Below are positions 46,128 through 54,705 of a DNA stretch of 64,000 nt, in pieces. The notes below the pieces were generated by a model, which had not been told where the DNA came from, made no database searches, and saw only the letters and a program-made list of their open reading frames with translations. The position numbers and the translations under genes were made by a program. The number at the start of each line of letters is the position of its first letter. Positions within the stretch are counted from its first letter, which is position 1. The DNA is from VXNE01 sp965206615 (lineage in GTDB: Bacteria; Pseudomonadota; Gammaproteobacteria; Pseudomonadales; Azotimanducaceae). Location of the stretch: positions 1 through 64,000 of the forward strand of contig CBDBKI010000005.1 of NCBI GenBank assembly GCA_965206615.1, written 5' to 3'.

Positions 46128-47060
46128 GTGACTGCACAACCACCGAGCAAGCGCCGCCGCACCAAGGCGGCCGTAGCGATCGCGGCCGCCGTGGGCGTCG
46201 GGCTCGCGCTGATGCTGACCAACACGTCTCTCGGCGCATACATCCTCCTCGACTACCTCGCCGATGACGACAGCGGCCTCATCGCGGATCCCGCGGCGGG
46301 ACCGCTCGAGCTCTCGGAGTTCGTGACCGCCGTAGAGGCGGTCCCCGCGATGCCGCCGGAGATCGACCAGCCCTCCGGCATGACCTACCTCGAAGCCGAC
46401 CGCGCCTTTGCCATCGTCACCGACCAGGCCGAGCTTTTCGTGGTGAGCGACGACTTCACGACGGTCCGCTCCAACACGGCGGTGCTGGACGGGCTGCTGG
46501 TGACGCGCCAGGGGCGCATGGAGGCCGTCGTGGGCATCGACGGGCCGCGGGTCGCGGTAACCGGCGAGATCGGGGATCGCATCGATGTCTGGCGCAAGGG
46601 CGCCGAGCCGGGGTTCTCGCTGGAGGCGTCGATCGATCTGTCCGACTACGCCGGCGGGGGCGAGCTTGAGATCCAGGGCCTCGCCCACAACCCACAGACC
46701 GGGGAGTTCTACCTCAGCTCCGACGAGACGCTGGCGATCGCCGTCGTCGACGCGACCGGCCGGCTGCTCCGGGAACTGACGTTCGAGGACGACCTGCAGG
46801 GACGGCTCAAGCCTGGCCGTACCCTGTCCGAATACCGGCTGTCGGGGCTGGACTACGCGGACGGACTGCTCTACGCGGTCAGCGAGCCTTTCAACACGCT
46901 GTTCGTCATCGACCCCGAGCACGGTCTGCTGCGCGTGCTGGGCATCGAGAACGGCGGACCGATCTCGGCTATCGCGGTGCGGGACGGCACCGCGTATCTG
47001 CCGCTCGATCACAACTGGGTCGACCCGCGTCCGCCGCTGTTGGCGGTGACGTTGAATTGA
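46128..47060 (+). CDS. SdiA-regulated-like (YjiK-type) anchored protein, copy 2
   Basis: A 310-aa protein from GTG 46128 (TAAGGGAG upstream). An N-terminal hydrophobic anchor (AVAIAAAVGVGLALMLTNTS) is followed by a domain of repeated beta blades: PSGMTYLEADRAFAIVTDQA, VSDDFTTVRSN, FSLEASIDLSDYAGGGELEI, GLAHNPQTGEFYLSSDETLA, AVSEPFNTLFVIDPEHGLLR and PPLLAVTLN. This matches the SdiA-regulated/YjiK family, likely a periplasmic or outer-face phytase-like propeller of unknown substrate. It is the first element of a duplicated block; the other copy is at 49236. Confidence 0.8.
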   Translation: MTAQPPSKRRRTKAAVAIAAAVGVGLALMLTNTSLGAYILLDYLADDDSGLIADPAAGPLELSEFVTAVEAVPAMPPEIDQPSGMTYLEADRAFAIVTDQAELFVVSDDFTTVRSNTAVLDGLLVTRQGRMEAVVGIDGPRVAVTGEIGDRIDVWRKGAEPGFSLEASIDLSDYAGGGELEIQGLAHNPQTGEFYLSSDETLAIAVVDATGRLLRELTFEDDLQGRLKPGRTLSEYRLSGLDYADGLLYAVSEPFNTLFVIDPEHGLLRVLGIENGGPISAIAVRDGTAYLPLDHNWVDPRPPLLAVTLN

Positions 47061-47904
47061 CCGCCGGACGGGGATGCCGATTCGCCTGCGCGGGAGTTTC
47101 TGTTCGATCGGATTGGGTGCGTGATCCGGGGACGGGACGCCGCAAGGGCGTCCCCTGCAGCGCTGTGCTCGCTCGTGGTGGGTCCGTCAGCGGCCCCGGA
47201 TCGCGACGGCCAGGGCCTCTTCGTGGTGCCTGATCGTCGCGTAGATGTCCTCGGTGTCGAAGCCGAGTCCGATAAATCGATTGAGCAGCTCGCCCGACGT
47301 TCTGGCCATCGGCGTCTCGACCCCCAGCTCGTCCGCCAGGTCCAGCGCAAGCTGCAGGTCCTTCTTGACGAGCTGCAGGTCGAAGGTCGGCGTGAGCCGG
47401 TCCTTGAGAATCGCCGCGGCGCCGCTTCGCCAGACCGCCGTGTTGCCGCTCGAGTTGCTGACGACATCGTGCAGCAGGTTGGGATCGACACCCGCTTTCG
47501 TGCCGAGCGCCAAGCCTTCGACCAGGGACCACATGCTCGTGAAAGCCATCATGTTGTTGACGACCTTGGCGGTCTGTCCGGAGCCCGCCTCACCCATGTG
47601 ATAGACGTTTGCGCCGATGTCGTCGAACAGGCTGCGCACGCGCTCGAACGCAACGGATTCGCCCCCGACGATCACGGAAAGCGTACCGTCTCGGGCGCCA
47701 CGTTGCTTGCCGCCGCCGTTCCTGAACTCCACCCCGACCACGACGAGGCCCTCGGCGGCGAGCGTGTTCCGCCAGCGCTGACTGTCGGGGTCGGCCGCCG
47801 TCAGGATGACCATCCCGCCGCCGTGCAGGTGCACGAGACCGGGGAGCGGCCATCCGCCCCTTTCGGGCGATGGATGTAGAGCGTGATGTCGTTGGGCACG
47901 GCAG
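46170..47904 (+). repeat. Duplicated block A (SdiA-like + dehydrogenase/esterase), collapsed
   Basis: This stretch matches 49278-52028 at high similarity, except that about 1 kb (equivalent to roughly 50833-51838) is missing. The match covers the propeller gene, its downstream spacer with hairpin repeat, the 3' half of the dehydrogenase gene and the middle of the esterase gene. It ends near 47904 within the esterase sequence GTAGAGCGTGATGTCGTTG. Confidence 0.85.
47129..47157 (+). repeat. Short dispersed hairpin repeat, copy 3
   Basis: GGGGACGGGACGCCGCAAGG followed by GCGTCCCCTG. Arms GGGACGC and GCGTCCC. It lies in the duplicated block; the matching copy is at 50236. Confidence 0.8.
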
Positions 47905-47909
47905 GACAA
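47187..47909 (-). pseudogene. Chimeric ORF: esterase fragment joined in frame to dehydrogenase C-terminus
   Basis: The 240-aa frame starts with part of the alpha/beta-hydrolase (LPGLVHLHGGGMVILTAADP through VVGVEFRNGGGK). At QRGARDGTLSVIVGGES it turns directly into the 3-hydroxyisobutyrate-dehydrogenase-like C-terminal domain (GQTAKVVNNMMAF, GNTAVWRSG, DLQLVKKDLQLALDLADELG). The intact parents are at 51241-52302 and 50315-51193. The esterase part lacks the Ser motif and the dehydrogenase part lacks its NAD-binding domain, so neither activity should remain. The joint is at about 47705. The reading frame has survived and could be expressed. Confidence 0.85.
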
Positions 47910-48038
47910 TCACGGGCCTGGGACGGCGATGGCTGGCCTCGCGCTTGCCGGCCGGGATCGCAAGTCGGTTCCCGGAGGCCAAACACAGCTACCATGCGTC
48001 TGTCCGTGTGACCGGACGTACAGAAAATAGGAGTGTTC

Positions 48039-49037
48039 GTGGCATCGGGGATCGACAAACTCATCGAGGTCGCCGCCAGTGGTGTTGGCAGCGTGGCCGG
48101 GCCGCTTTTGGCCCCTTGGCGCGCGAGGCGTGACGGCAAGGCGAGATTGATCGCTGCCGAGTACGACGGGCAAGTCCTAGAGGTTCGTACGTCAGCACAC
48201 ATGAAGGCGCGGGAGCACTTGGCGGCCGAAACGGAGGGCTTCACGGGCACAATCGAATTGTCGGAAAGGATCAACGAGAGAGTCGAATACCAGGAAAAAA
48301 AGAGGCTGGCCAACATCCGCGCGGTAGTCGGGCAAGCGGCGACGGACCTTGAGGACAAGGAGGTGCCGGAAAGTGAGCCCGACCATGACTGGACGGCTAG
48401 ATTCTTCAACGACGTTCAAGACGTTTCGTCCGAAGAGATGCAAGCGCTTTGGGGCAGGGTTCTGTCGGGTCAGGTGGAACGCCCGGGAAGCACGTCGCTG
48501 CGGGCACTGGGGTTACTTCGAGACTTGGATCAAGCAGCTGCCAGACTGTTCGCTCGACTGTGTTCCGCTTGCGTCTACATGGTCGCCGGTGGGCAGCTGC
48601 TTGACGCTAGAGTCCCGTCTCTGGGTAGGAATGCCGGGAACAACGCCCTAGAGGAGTTCGGGTTGGGTTTCGGTCAGCTCAATCGGCTTCATGAGCATGG
48701 GCTGCTGATCCCGGACTACAATTCGTGGCGAGATTATCGCTACTCTATCCTGCCGGACCCGGGCACACGGACTTCTGTTCTCCCGTTGGAGCATCAAGGT
48801 CGGCAATGGGTCCTCGAACGGGAAGCCCCCGGGGGATCGGAGAAAGAGTGGAGAGTCCACGGCGTCGCTCTCAGCCTCGCGGGAGCCGAGCTTTCGCGTG
48901 TGGTGGAGCAAAATCCCATGCCAGACTACTTAGCTCGGCTACAGGAGTTCGTAGGCAAGCAAGGGTTGCGGCTATTGGAACTCGGTCAGTCGGCAGGCGT
49001 CCAAACCCCGGACGCGCCCACCAACGAAGAAGGATAG
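48039..49037 (+). CDS. DUF2806-domain protein
   Basis: A 332-aa protein from GTG 48039 with AGGAG at 48029-48033. The N-terminus SGIDKLIEVAASGVGSVAGP and LLAPWRARRDGKARLIAAE is followed by EPDHDWTARFFNDVQDVSSE and EMQALWGRVLSGQVERPGS, a set I recognise as the DUF2806 family. The rest contains LRDLDQAAARLFARLCSACV and a winged-helix-like segment. No enzymatic motif. Function of the family is unknown; it often appears in accessory regions. It separates the two duplicated blocks, so it was inserted or retained between them. Base composition is lower in GC than its neighbours. Confidence 0.75.
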   Translation: MASGIDKLIEVAASGVGSVAGPLLAPWRARRDGKARLIAAEYDGQVLEVRTSAHMKAREHLAAETEGFTGTIELSERINERVEYQEKKRLANIRAVVGQAATDLEDKEVPESEPDHDWTARFFNDVQDVSSEEMQALWGRVLSGQVERPGSTSLRALGLLRDLDQAAARLFARLCSACVYMVAGGQLLDARVPSLGRNAGNNALEEFGLGFGQLNRLHEHGLLIPDYNSWRDYRYSILPDPGTRTSVLPLEHQGRQWVLEREAPGGSEKEWRVHGVALSLAGAELSRVVEQNPMPDYLARLQEFVGKQGLRLLELGQSAGVQTPDAPTNEEG

Positions 49038-49235
49038 AGGAAACGGCGCATCCGCGCCGTAGTGGGTATGGCGTATGGCAGGCGCGGTGCAGGCCCAGAT
49101 ACGATGGATTCCTGCCCGTTTTCAAACGCTTAGGATGTTTCATCCGAGAAAGGCTTGTCCCCTACTAAGGGTGCAGGCAAGGCGAGCCACGCGCCCCCAA
49201 CCAGTACACTGTCCGCCGACGGCCAGGGAGTCCAC

Positions 49236-50168
49236 GTGATCTCGCAACGACGGAACAAAAGCTGCCGCGCCGTGGTGACCGCAGCGGTCGCGAGCGCGTT
49301 GGTCGTGGGCGTCTTGCTGATGCTGACCAACACGTCGCTCGGCGCATACATCCTCCTCGACTACCTCGCCGATGACGACAGCGGCCTCGTCGCGGATCCC
49401 GCGGCCGGACCGCTCGAGGTCTCGGAGTTCGTGACCGCCGTGGAGGCGGCCCGCGCGATGCCGCCGCAGATCGACCAGCCCTCGGGCATGACCTACCTCG
49501 AAGCGGACCGCGCCTTTGCCGTCGTCACCGACCAGGCGGAGCTCTTCGTGGTGAGCGACGACTTCCGCACGGTCCGCTCCACCACGGCGCTGCTGGGCGG
49601 GCTATTGGTGACGCGCCAGGGGCGCATGGAGGCCGCCGCGAACATCGGCGGGCAGCGGATCGCCGTGACCGGCGAGATCGGCAATCGCATCGACATCTGG
49701 CGCAAGGGCGCCGAGCCGGGGTTCTCGCTGGAGGCGTCGATCGATCTGTCCGACTATGCCGGCGGGGGCGATGTCGAGATCGAGGGCATCGCCCACAACC
49801 CGCAGACCGGGGAGTTCTACCTCAGCTCCGACGAGACGCTGGCGATCGCCGTCGTCGACGCGACCGGCCGGCTGCTCCGGGAACTGACGTTCGAGGACGA
49901 CCTGCAGGGACGGCTCAAGCCCGGCCGTACCCTGTCCGAATACCGGCTGTCGGGGCTGGACTACGCGGACGGACTGCTCTACGCGGTCAGCGAGCCTTTC
50001 AACACGCTGTTCGTCATCGACCCCGAGCACGGTCTGCTGCGCGTGCTGGGCATCGAGAACGGGGGACCGATCTCGGCTATCGCGGTGCGGGACGGCACCG
50101 CGTACCTGCCGCTCGATCACAACTGGGTCGATCCGCGTCCGCCGCTGTTGGCGGTGACGTTGGATTGA
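49236..50168 (+). CDS. SdiA-regulated-like (YjiK-type) anchored protein, copy 3
   Basis: A 310-aa protein from GTG 49236 (CCAGGGAG upstream; same leader as copy 1). Anchor segment AAVASALVVGVLLMLTNTS, then the same propeller-like domain as copy 2 with about a dozen substitutions, concentrated in the first 60 residues (TFRTVRSTTALLG-type differences shared with copy 1). It is intact to PPLLAVTLD. Copies 1 and 3 share the start region and the AARAMPPQIDQ variant, so they are closer to each other there. Downstream, it is followed by an intact dehydrogenase and esterase on the opposite strand. Confidence 0.8.
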   Translation: MISQRRNKSCRAVVTAAVASALVVGVLLMLTNTSLGAYILLDYLADDDSGLVADPAAGPLEVSEFVTAVEAARAMPPQIDQPSGMTYLEADRAFAVVTDQAELFVVSDDFRTVRSTTALLGGLLVTRQGRMEAAANIGGQRIAVTGEIGNRIDIWRKGAEPGFSLEASIDLSDYAGGGDVEIEGIAHNPQTGEFYLSSDETLAIAVVDATGRLLRELTFEDDLQGRLKPGRTLSEYRLSGLDYADGLLYAVSEPFNTLFVIDPEHGLLRVLGIENGGPISAIAVRDGTAYLPLDHNWVDPRPPLLAVTLD

Positions 50169-50235
50169 TTGCCTGACGGGGATGCCGATTCGCCTGCGCG
50201 GGAGTTCCTGTTCGATCGGGTTGGGTGCGTGATCC

Positions 50236-50265
50236 GGGGACGGGACGCCACAAGGGCGTCCCCTA
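50236..50265 (+). repeat. Short dispersed hairpin repeat, copy 4
   Basis: GGGGACGGGACGCCACAAGG followed by GCGTCCCCTA. Same position relative to the propeller gene as copy 3 in the duplicated block, with the ACAAGGG loop variant. Confidence 0.8.
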
Positions 50266-50314
50266 CAGCACCGCGCTGAGTTCGTGCACGATGCCCTCGC
50301 CCGTGGTGGGTCCG

Positions 50315-51193
50315 TCAGCGGCCCCGGATCGCGCAGGCCAGCGCCTCTTCGTGGTGCCTGATCGTCGCGTAGATGTCCTCGGTGCCGAAGCCGAGCCCGA
50401 TGAACCGGTCCAGCAACTCACCTGACGTTCTGGCCATCGGCGTCTCGACCCCCAGCTCTTCCGCCAGGTCCAGCGCAAGCTGCAGGTCCTTCTTGATGAG
50501 CTGCAGGTCGAACGTCGGCGTGCGCCGGTCCTTGAGAATCGCTGCGGTACCGCTTCGCCAGACCGCCGTGTTGCCGCTCGAGTTGCTGACGACATCGCGC
50601 AGCAGGCTGGGATCGACACCTGCCTTCGTGCCGAGCGCCAGGCCTTCGACCAGGGACCACATGCTGGTGAACGCCATCATGTTGTTGACGACCTTGGCGG
50701 TTTGTCCGGAGCCCGCCTCACCCATGTGATAGACGTTGGCGCCGATGTCGTCGAACAGGCTGCGCACGCGCTCGAACACAACGGATTCGCCCCCGACGAT
50801 CACCGAAAGGGTCCCGTCTCGGGCGCCACGCTGACCGCCGCTGACTGGCGCGTCCAGGAATGCGATGTCGCGTTCCGCGGCTTGCCCGGCGAGCGTGCGC
50901 GCCAACGACGGCGGGCTGGTCGAGAGATCGATCAGCACGCTTCCCCGCGGCATCGCGGACAGCGCTTCCGCGGCGACTGTCTCCACGGCCGCAGCGTTCG
51001 GCAGGGACAACATCACGACGTCGGCGCGGTGGGCAGCTCCAGTCACGGACTCCGCTGCGACGGCGCCGGCGTCTGCAAGCGGCGCGACGCGGGTAGCGTC
51101 GATGTCGAAGACGGACAGCGGGCGCCCGGCCGCGAGCAGATTGGCGGCCATGCCCTCGCCCATGATTCCCATGCCGATGAACCCTATCCGCAT
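50315..51193 (-). CDS. 3-hydroxyisobutyrate-dehydrogenase-like NAD(P) oxidoreductase
   Basis: A 292-aa beta-hydroxyacid dehydrogenase. The Rossmann motif GFIGMGIMGEGMAANL is at the N-terminus, then SLPNAAAVETV and the substrate-site DAPVSGGQRGARDGTLSV. The catalytic Lys lies in GQTAKVVNNMMAF, and KDLQLALDLAEELGVETPMA closes the helical domain. The family reduces small beta-ketoacids or semialdehydes; the exact substrate is not readable. It sits 47 bases before the esterase gene on the same strand, suggesting a two-gene catabolic unit. A truncated chimeric copy is at 47187. Confidence 0.88.
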   Translation of the reverse strand: MRIGFIGMGIMGEGMAANLLAAGRPLSVFDIDATRVAPLADAGAVAAESVTGAAHRADVVMLSLPNAAAVETVAAEALSAMPRGSVLIDLSTSPPSLARTLAGQAAERDIAFLDAPVSGGQRGARDGTLSVIVGGESVVFERVRSLFDDIGANVYHMGEAGSGQTAKVVNNMMAFTSMWSLVEGLALGTKAGVDPSLLRDVVSNSSGNTAVWRSGTAAILKDRRTPTFDLQLIKKDLQLALDLAEELGVETPMARTSGELLDRFIGLGFGTEDIYATIRHHEEALACAIRGR

Positions 51194-51240
51194 TCCGACG
51201 CCTCCGTCACGAGCCCTATCGAGGATCCGGGGATACCCTG

Positions 51241-52302
51241 TTACAGGCTCTTCGCAAACCCCACAATCGACCGAACCGTCTCCCCATGCACCTCCGGGAT
51301 GACATCCGCCATCCCGAGGTCGGCGCCATGGGTCGTGCCATGCGCGGTGCGCGCGACGGCGGAGACTCCGGCCGCGAGCAGCTTGCGATAGAAGGCCAGG
51401 CCTTCATCGCGCAGCGGATCGAGTTCATTGACGGAAATGACGTGCGGCGGCAGCCCCGCCAGGTCCGACGCTGTCGCCGCGAGCGGCCATGCCAGCGGGT
51501 TGGCGCCATGTGCGCGTTCGGGATCGTAGACGGTCACCAGGCGGTCCATCTGCTGACATTCCAGCATGTACGTGTCGTTCTCGACGAGAGACAGGAGCTC
51601 GCTCGGAGGGTTCGCATAGGCGCCGGAGATGTAGGGGCACAGCGCGTAGATCCCGTCGATCTCGTCCACCCAGCCTTCCCGCCTGGCCTTCAGTCCGGTG
51701 GCGAGGGACAGGTTCCCGCCGCCGCTTTCCCCGGAGACCGTGATGGTCGTGATGCCGAGTGCGTCCCGATGCGCGTGTGTCCATCGCACGCCCGCCGCGC
51801 AGTCGTTCAGCCCCGCGGGAAAGGGATGCGGGCCCATCTTGCCGCCGCCGTTCCTGAACTCCACCCCCACCACGACGAGGCCCTCGGCGGCGAGCGTGTT
51901 CCGCCAGCGCTGACTGTCGGGGTCGGCCGCCGTCAGGATGACCATCCCGCCGCCGTGCAGGTGCACCAGACCGGGTAGCGGGCCATCCACCCCCTTCGGC
52001 CGATGGATGTAGAGCGTGATGTCGTTGTCGTCCGGCCCCTGGATCGTCTCGATCGACTGGTCGACGTGATCGAAGTTCGGCGTCGCCGCGAGTTGCAGTG
52101 CGTGGGTCTCGTCCACCGCGCCCTCGAGGTCCGCACAGTATGCGAGACAATCCTCGTACGAGGCGTCGGCGGGAGGCACTGCAACGCCAGGCGCGTATCC
52201 CTGCATCGCCACGGATACGAGACGCGGATCGCAGCGCCCGTCGGTTTCGATCGTGGCGTCCGGGTTGCCGAGTCGCCCCGGCAGATGGAGGTCTGTGGAC
52301 AT
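51241..52302 (-). CDS. Alpha/beta-hydrolase, HSL-type esterase
   Basis: A 353-aa protein with hormone-sensitive-lipase family features: oxyanion motif HLHGGGMV, nucleophile SGESGGGN, acid in VNELDPLRDEG, and His in GTTHGADL. No signal peptide. It would hydrolyse short-chain esters. The gene lies upstream of the dehydrogenase gene on the same strand, so the two may share a transcript. The middle of this gene is also present in the collapsed copy at 47187-47909. Confidence 0.87.
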   Translation of the reverse strand: MSTDLHLPGRLGNPDATIETDGRCDPRLVSVAMQGYAPGVAVPPADASYEDCLAYCADLEGAVDETHALQLAATPNFDHVDQSIETIQGPDDNDITLYIHRPKGVDGPLPGLVHLHGGGMVILTAADPDSQRWRNTLAAEGLVVVGVEFRNGGGKMGPHPFPAGLNDCAAGVRWTHAHRDALGITTITVSGESGGGNLSLATGLKARREGWVDEIDGIYALCPYISGAYANPPSELLSLVENDTYMLECQQMDRLVTVYDPERAHGANPLAWPLAATASDLAGLPPHVISVNELDPLRDEGLAFYRKLLAAGVSAVARTAHGTTHGADLGMADVIPEVHGETVRSIVGFAKSL

Positions 52303-52366
52303 GGCTTGCTCCTGGTGGTTGACGTGGCGCCGCGAGGGTCGGCGGTGGTCGGGGCGACGTGGGCCT

Positions 52367-53233
52367 CTACGTCTCTGCGGGCGTGAACTCCGGGTAGGGT
52401 TTCACCCAGTAGCCGGCGGAACCCTCGGCGTTCAGGCCTGCTCGCTGGTGTACTTGTGCTGCCACGCGGTCCTTTGCCGTGAACATGACCTCGAAGACGT
52501 CCACCGAGGGATAGAACACGAAGGCGTACACGTCGTAGTTTCGGATCCGGGGCCCGACGACGACACGATCTACCGCACCCATCACCGAGATCTGACCTCC
52601 CAACTTGCCAAGCACCCGGGTCGCTATCTCAGCGTATCGATCGTATAGCTCTTCGGCGGTCGCATCGCTGTCCGGACCGCCGGTGGGGTCTTGCGGATCG
52701 TCCTCGCGCGAAAGGAGATTGAGCATGACGATCCCGTCGCGGTAGGCGCCATCGAACAGGTCTTGCCATTGCGTCATGTACCTGGCGTCAGCCACCGCTG
52801 CTTCGATGGGCACTTGTCCCCCAGGGTGGATCGACGCGTCGTCGCGAAAGCCGCGCAGGCGCCAGTTCGTGAAGTGCAGGAGCTCCGGCGGCTGGGGGGC
52901 GACCTCCAAGAGGTGGTACCGGGCTATGCCGTCTGCCGCGGCAATCCTGCGCACGAATTCCTGGTAGTCGGCCGTGCGGTCGAAGTTCACGATCACCACT
53001 TCATCCCACGCACCCAGGTCTTCACCCGCCAGTTGAATGGGCTCGAACCCGGCGAACTCGAGCTGGCCGTTCTCGAAGAGCGGACTTTCCGGCGCGGGCT
53101 GCCAGGATGCGCCCTCGCCATACTCGACGAACACGGCGGCCGACTGGGCGGGCAGCATGATGGTGCGGATGCCGTATCCCGCGAGCAGCAGGACCAGCAG
53201 ACCGAGGGATAGACGAACCGCCCAGCGCTTCAC
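52367..53233 (-). CDS. Anchored DUF1330-like protein (two ferredoxin-like repeats)
   Basis: From GTG 53233 a 288-aa protein: basic start KRWAVRLSLGLLVLLLAGYG, an N-terminal membrane anchor or signal, then two related alpha/beta-barrel-like halves. The first contains VVIVNFDRTADYQEFVRRIA and the second DGIVMLNLLSREDDPQDPTG then RVVVGPRIRNYDVYAFVFYP. This looks like a tandem of DUF1330-type stress-response domains. Substrate unknown. It ends 65 bases before the esterase gene and could be the first gene of that operon. Confidence 0.6.
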   Translation of the reverse strand: MKRWAVRLSLGLLVLLLAGYGIRTIMLPAQSAAVFVEYGEGASWQPAPESPLFENGQLEFAGFEPIQLAGEDLGAWDEVVIVNFDRTADYQEFVRRIAAADGIARYHLLEVAPQPPELLHFTNWRLRGFRDDASIHPGGQVPIEAAVADARYMTQWQDLFDGAYRDGIVMLNLLSREDDPQDPTGGPDSDATAEELYDRYAEIATRVLGKLGGQISVMGAVDRVVVGPRIRNYDVYAFVFYPSVDVFEVMFTAKDRVAAQVHQRAGLNAEGSAGYWVKPYPEFTPAET

Positions 53234-53447
53234 GGTGACGGAACTCTGGTGGGATCGAGAATGGACGGTTCCATGACTGGCGCCTCCTGATCGATGGTAC
53301 GCGTCCGCCGTCGAGGTAGTCCAGTTCCTGCGGTCTCGCCGGGGCCGTCGCGTTGCGTTGACCGACCGGGGAAGCCTGCATCGCATCGATTGTCCATCCG
53401 TTTGCATCCGATCATGGCGGCGATGCCACGTGCTGATGAGCCAGTCT

Positions 53448-53525
53448 CGCACGCGCCGGCAGGACACAGACGCACGCCGCCGGGGGAGATCGCCGATTCT
53501 CCGGGCAAGGTCCCGGACTTATCGT
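53448..53525 (+). repeat. Rpn leader repeat, main copy
   Basis: Matches 44155-44232 (GCACGCGCCGGCAGGACACA and the GGGGGAGATCGCCGATTCTC core). It ends just before the ATG of the Rpn-family gene, so it may hold its promoter or be the 5' flank of the mobile unit. The surrounding 53234-53531 gap otherwise shows nothing. Confidence 0.7.
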
Positions 53526-53531
53526 CGTCCC

Positions 53532-54575
53532 ATGGCGATGCGCCACGACGAGGCGTTCAAGTTCCTGTTCGACCTGCCGGAGGTGTGTGCGGACACGTTG
53601 CGCGTGGCGGCGCCGGCGCTCTGGCAGCATCTGGATCCGGCCTCGGTGCGGATCCTGCGTGCCGGGGACAGCGTGGCGGCTGACCTGAGCAAGCGCCAGG
53701 GCGATGCGCTGTTCGCCGTCGACCTGCGCGAGGGCACGTTGGCGGACGGGCGCCGTCCTTACCTGGTGGTGCCGACCGAGTTCCAGTCGAGCGACGACGC
53801 CGGCATGCCGGACCGCATCCGCGAGTACGCGCGGCGGCAGTTGGATACGCTACGTCGCCAAGAGGTGATCCCTGCAGCGGATACCCCGCCCGTGCTGCCG
53901 TTGGTGGTCTACGATGGCGCGGCTCCGTGGAAGGCGGAGGACGGACTGGAGCCGCTGGGATACCTGCCGCCGGAGGCGGCCCCTCACCTGGGGCCTTATC
54001 AGCCACAGGCGTATGTGCTGCTTGACCTCGTGCGTTTGCGGACGGACGATTGGGGAGAGCTCAACCGCCTGCGGGCGGTGGCGCGGTTGCTGCGGGCACG
54101 GTCACTGGACGATCTGCTGGCGACGTTGGCGGCGGAGTTCGCGCGCTTCGCTGGCCCGCCGCACCGACCGTTCCGCGAGGCGCTGCATGCGTGGGCGGGC
54201 GAGTTGTGGACCAGGCTGGCGGACGGGGGCGAGCTGCCGACGTTCGAGGCGCTGGAGGGACTGGAGGCGTTGGACATGACGAGCATGATCGAGGTGCGGA
54301 TTGCCGCGTGGAAGGAGGAGCAATTCGGACGCGTGCGTGCGGAGGGCGTTGCGCAAGGCGTGGCGGAGGGCTTGAGCCACCAACGCACGATGTTGTCGCG
54401 GCAGGCCGCACGGCGCTTCGGAGCCGTGGCAGGCGGGGCGGTGGCGGAGGCGGTCGCGGAGGTTGAGGAAACGGCGACCCTGGAGCGGATCGGGGACCTG
54501 ATCGTGGACTGCCCGACCGGGGAACGTTTCCTGCTTGCCTTGGCCGACGTGGCTGGCCAGGAGCATGGGACTTAG
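53532..54575 (+). CDS. Rpn/YhgA-family putative recombination-promoting nuclease
   Basis: A 347-aa protein from ATG 53532. It starts RHDEAFKFLFDLPEVCADTL, typical of the family, and carries the PD-(D/E)XK-type core in ALFAVDLREG and YLVVPTEFQSSDDAGM (Asp, Glu-x-Gln), then RIREYARRQLD and LPLVVYDGAAPWK. The C-terminal part EEQFGRVRAEGVAQGVAEGL leads to a helical tail ending ERFLLALADVAGQ. Rpn proteins are DNA endonucleases that raise RecA-independent recombination. The presence of a detached 3' fragment and a detached leader suggests local mobility. Confidence 0.8.
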   Translation: MAMRHDEAFKFLFDLPEVCADTLRVAAPALWQHLDPASVRILRAGDSVAADLSKRQGDALFAVDLREGTLADGRRPYLVVPTEFQSSDDAGMPDRIREYARRQLDTLRRQEVIPAADTPPVLPLVVYDGAAPWKAEDGLEPLGYLPPEAAPHLGPYQPQAYVLLDLVRLRTDDWGELNRLRAVARLLRARSLDDLLATLAAEFARFAGPPHRPFREALHAWAGELWTRLADGGELPTFEALEGLEALDMTSMIEVRIAAWKEEQFGRVRAEGVAQGVAEGLSHQRTMLSRQAARRFGAVAGGAVAEAVAEVEETATLERIGDLIVDCPTGERFLLALADVAGQEHGT

Positions 54576-54705
54576 TAGGAGTTTCACGCCGGCGAAAACT
54601 CGTTTCGCCCACGGCGGCATGGCGATCAGCCTGGCCGGGGGCATCGCGATGTCGCCGTTTCAACGGGCCGCGGCGGCCGTACTTCCGTAGAGTGGAGAAG
54701 ACCGG

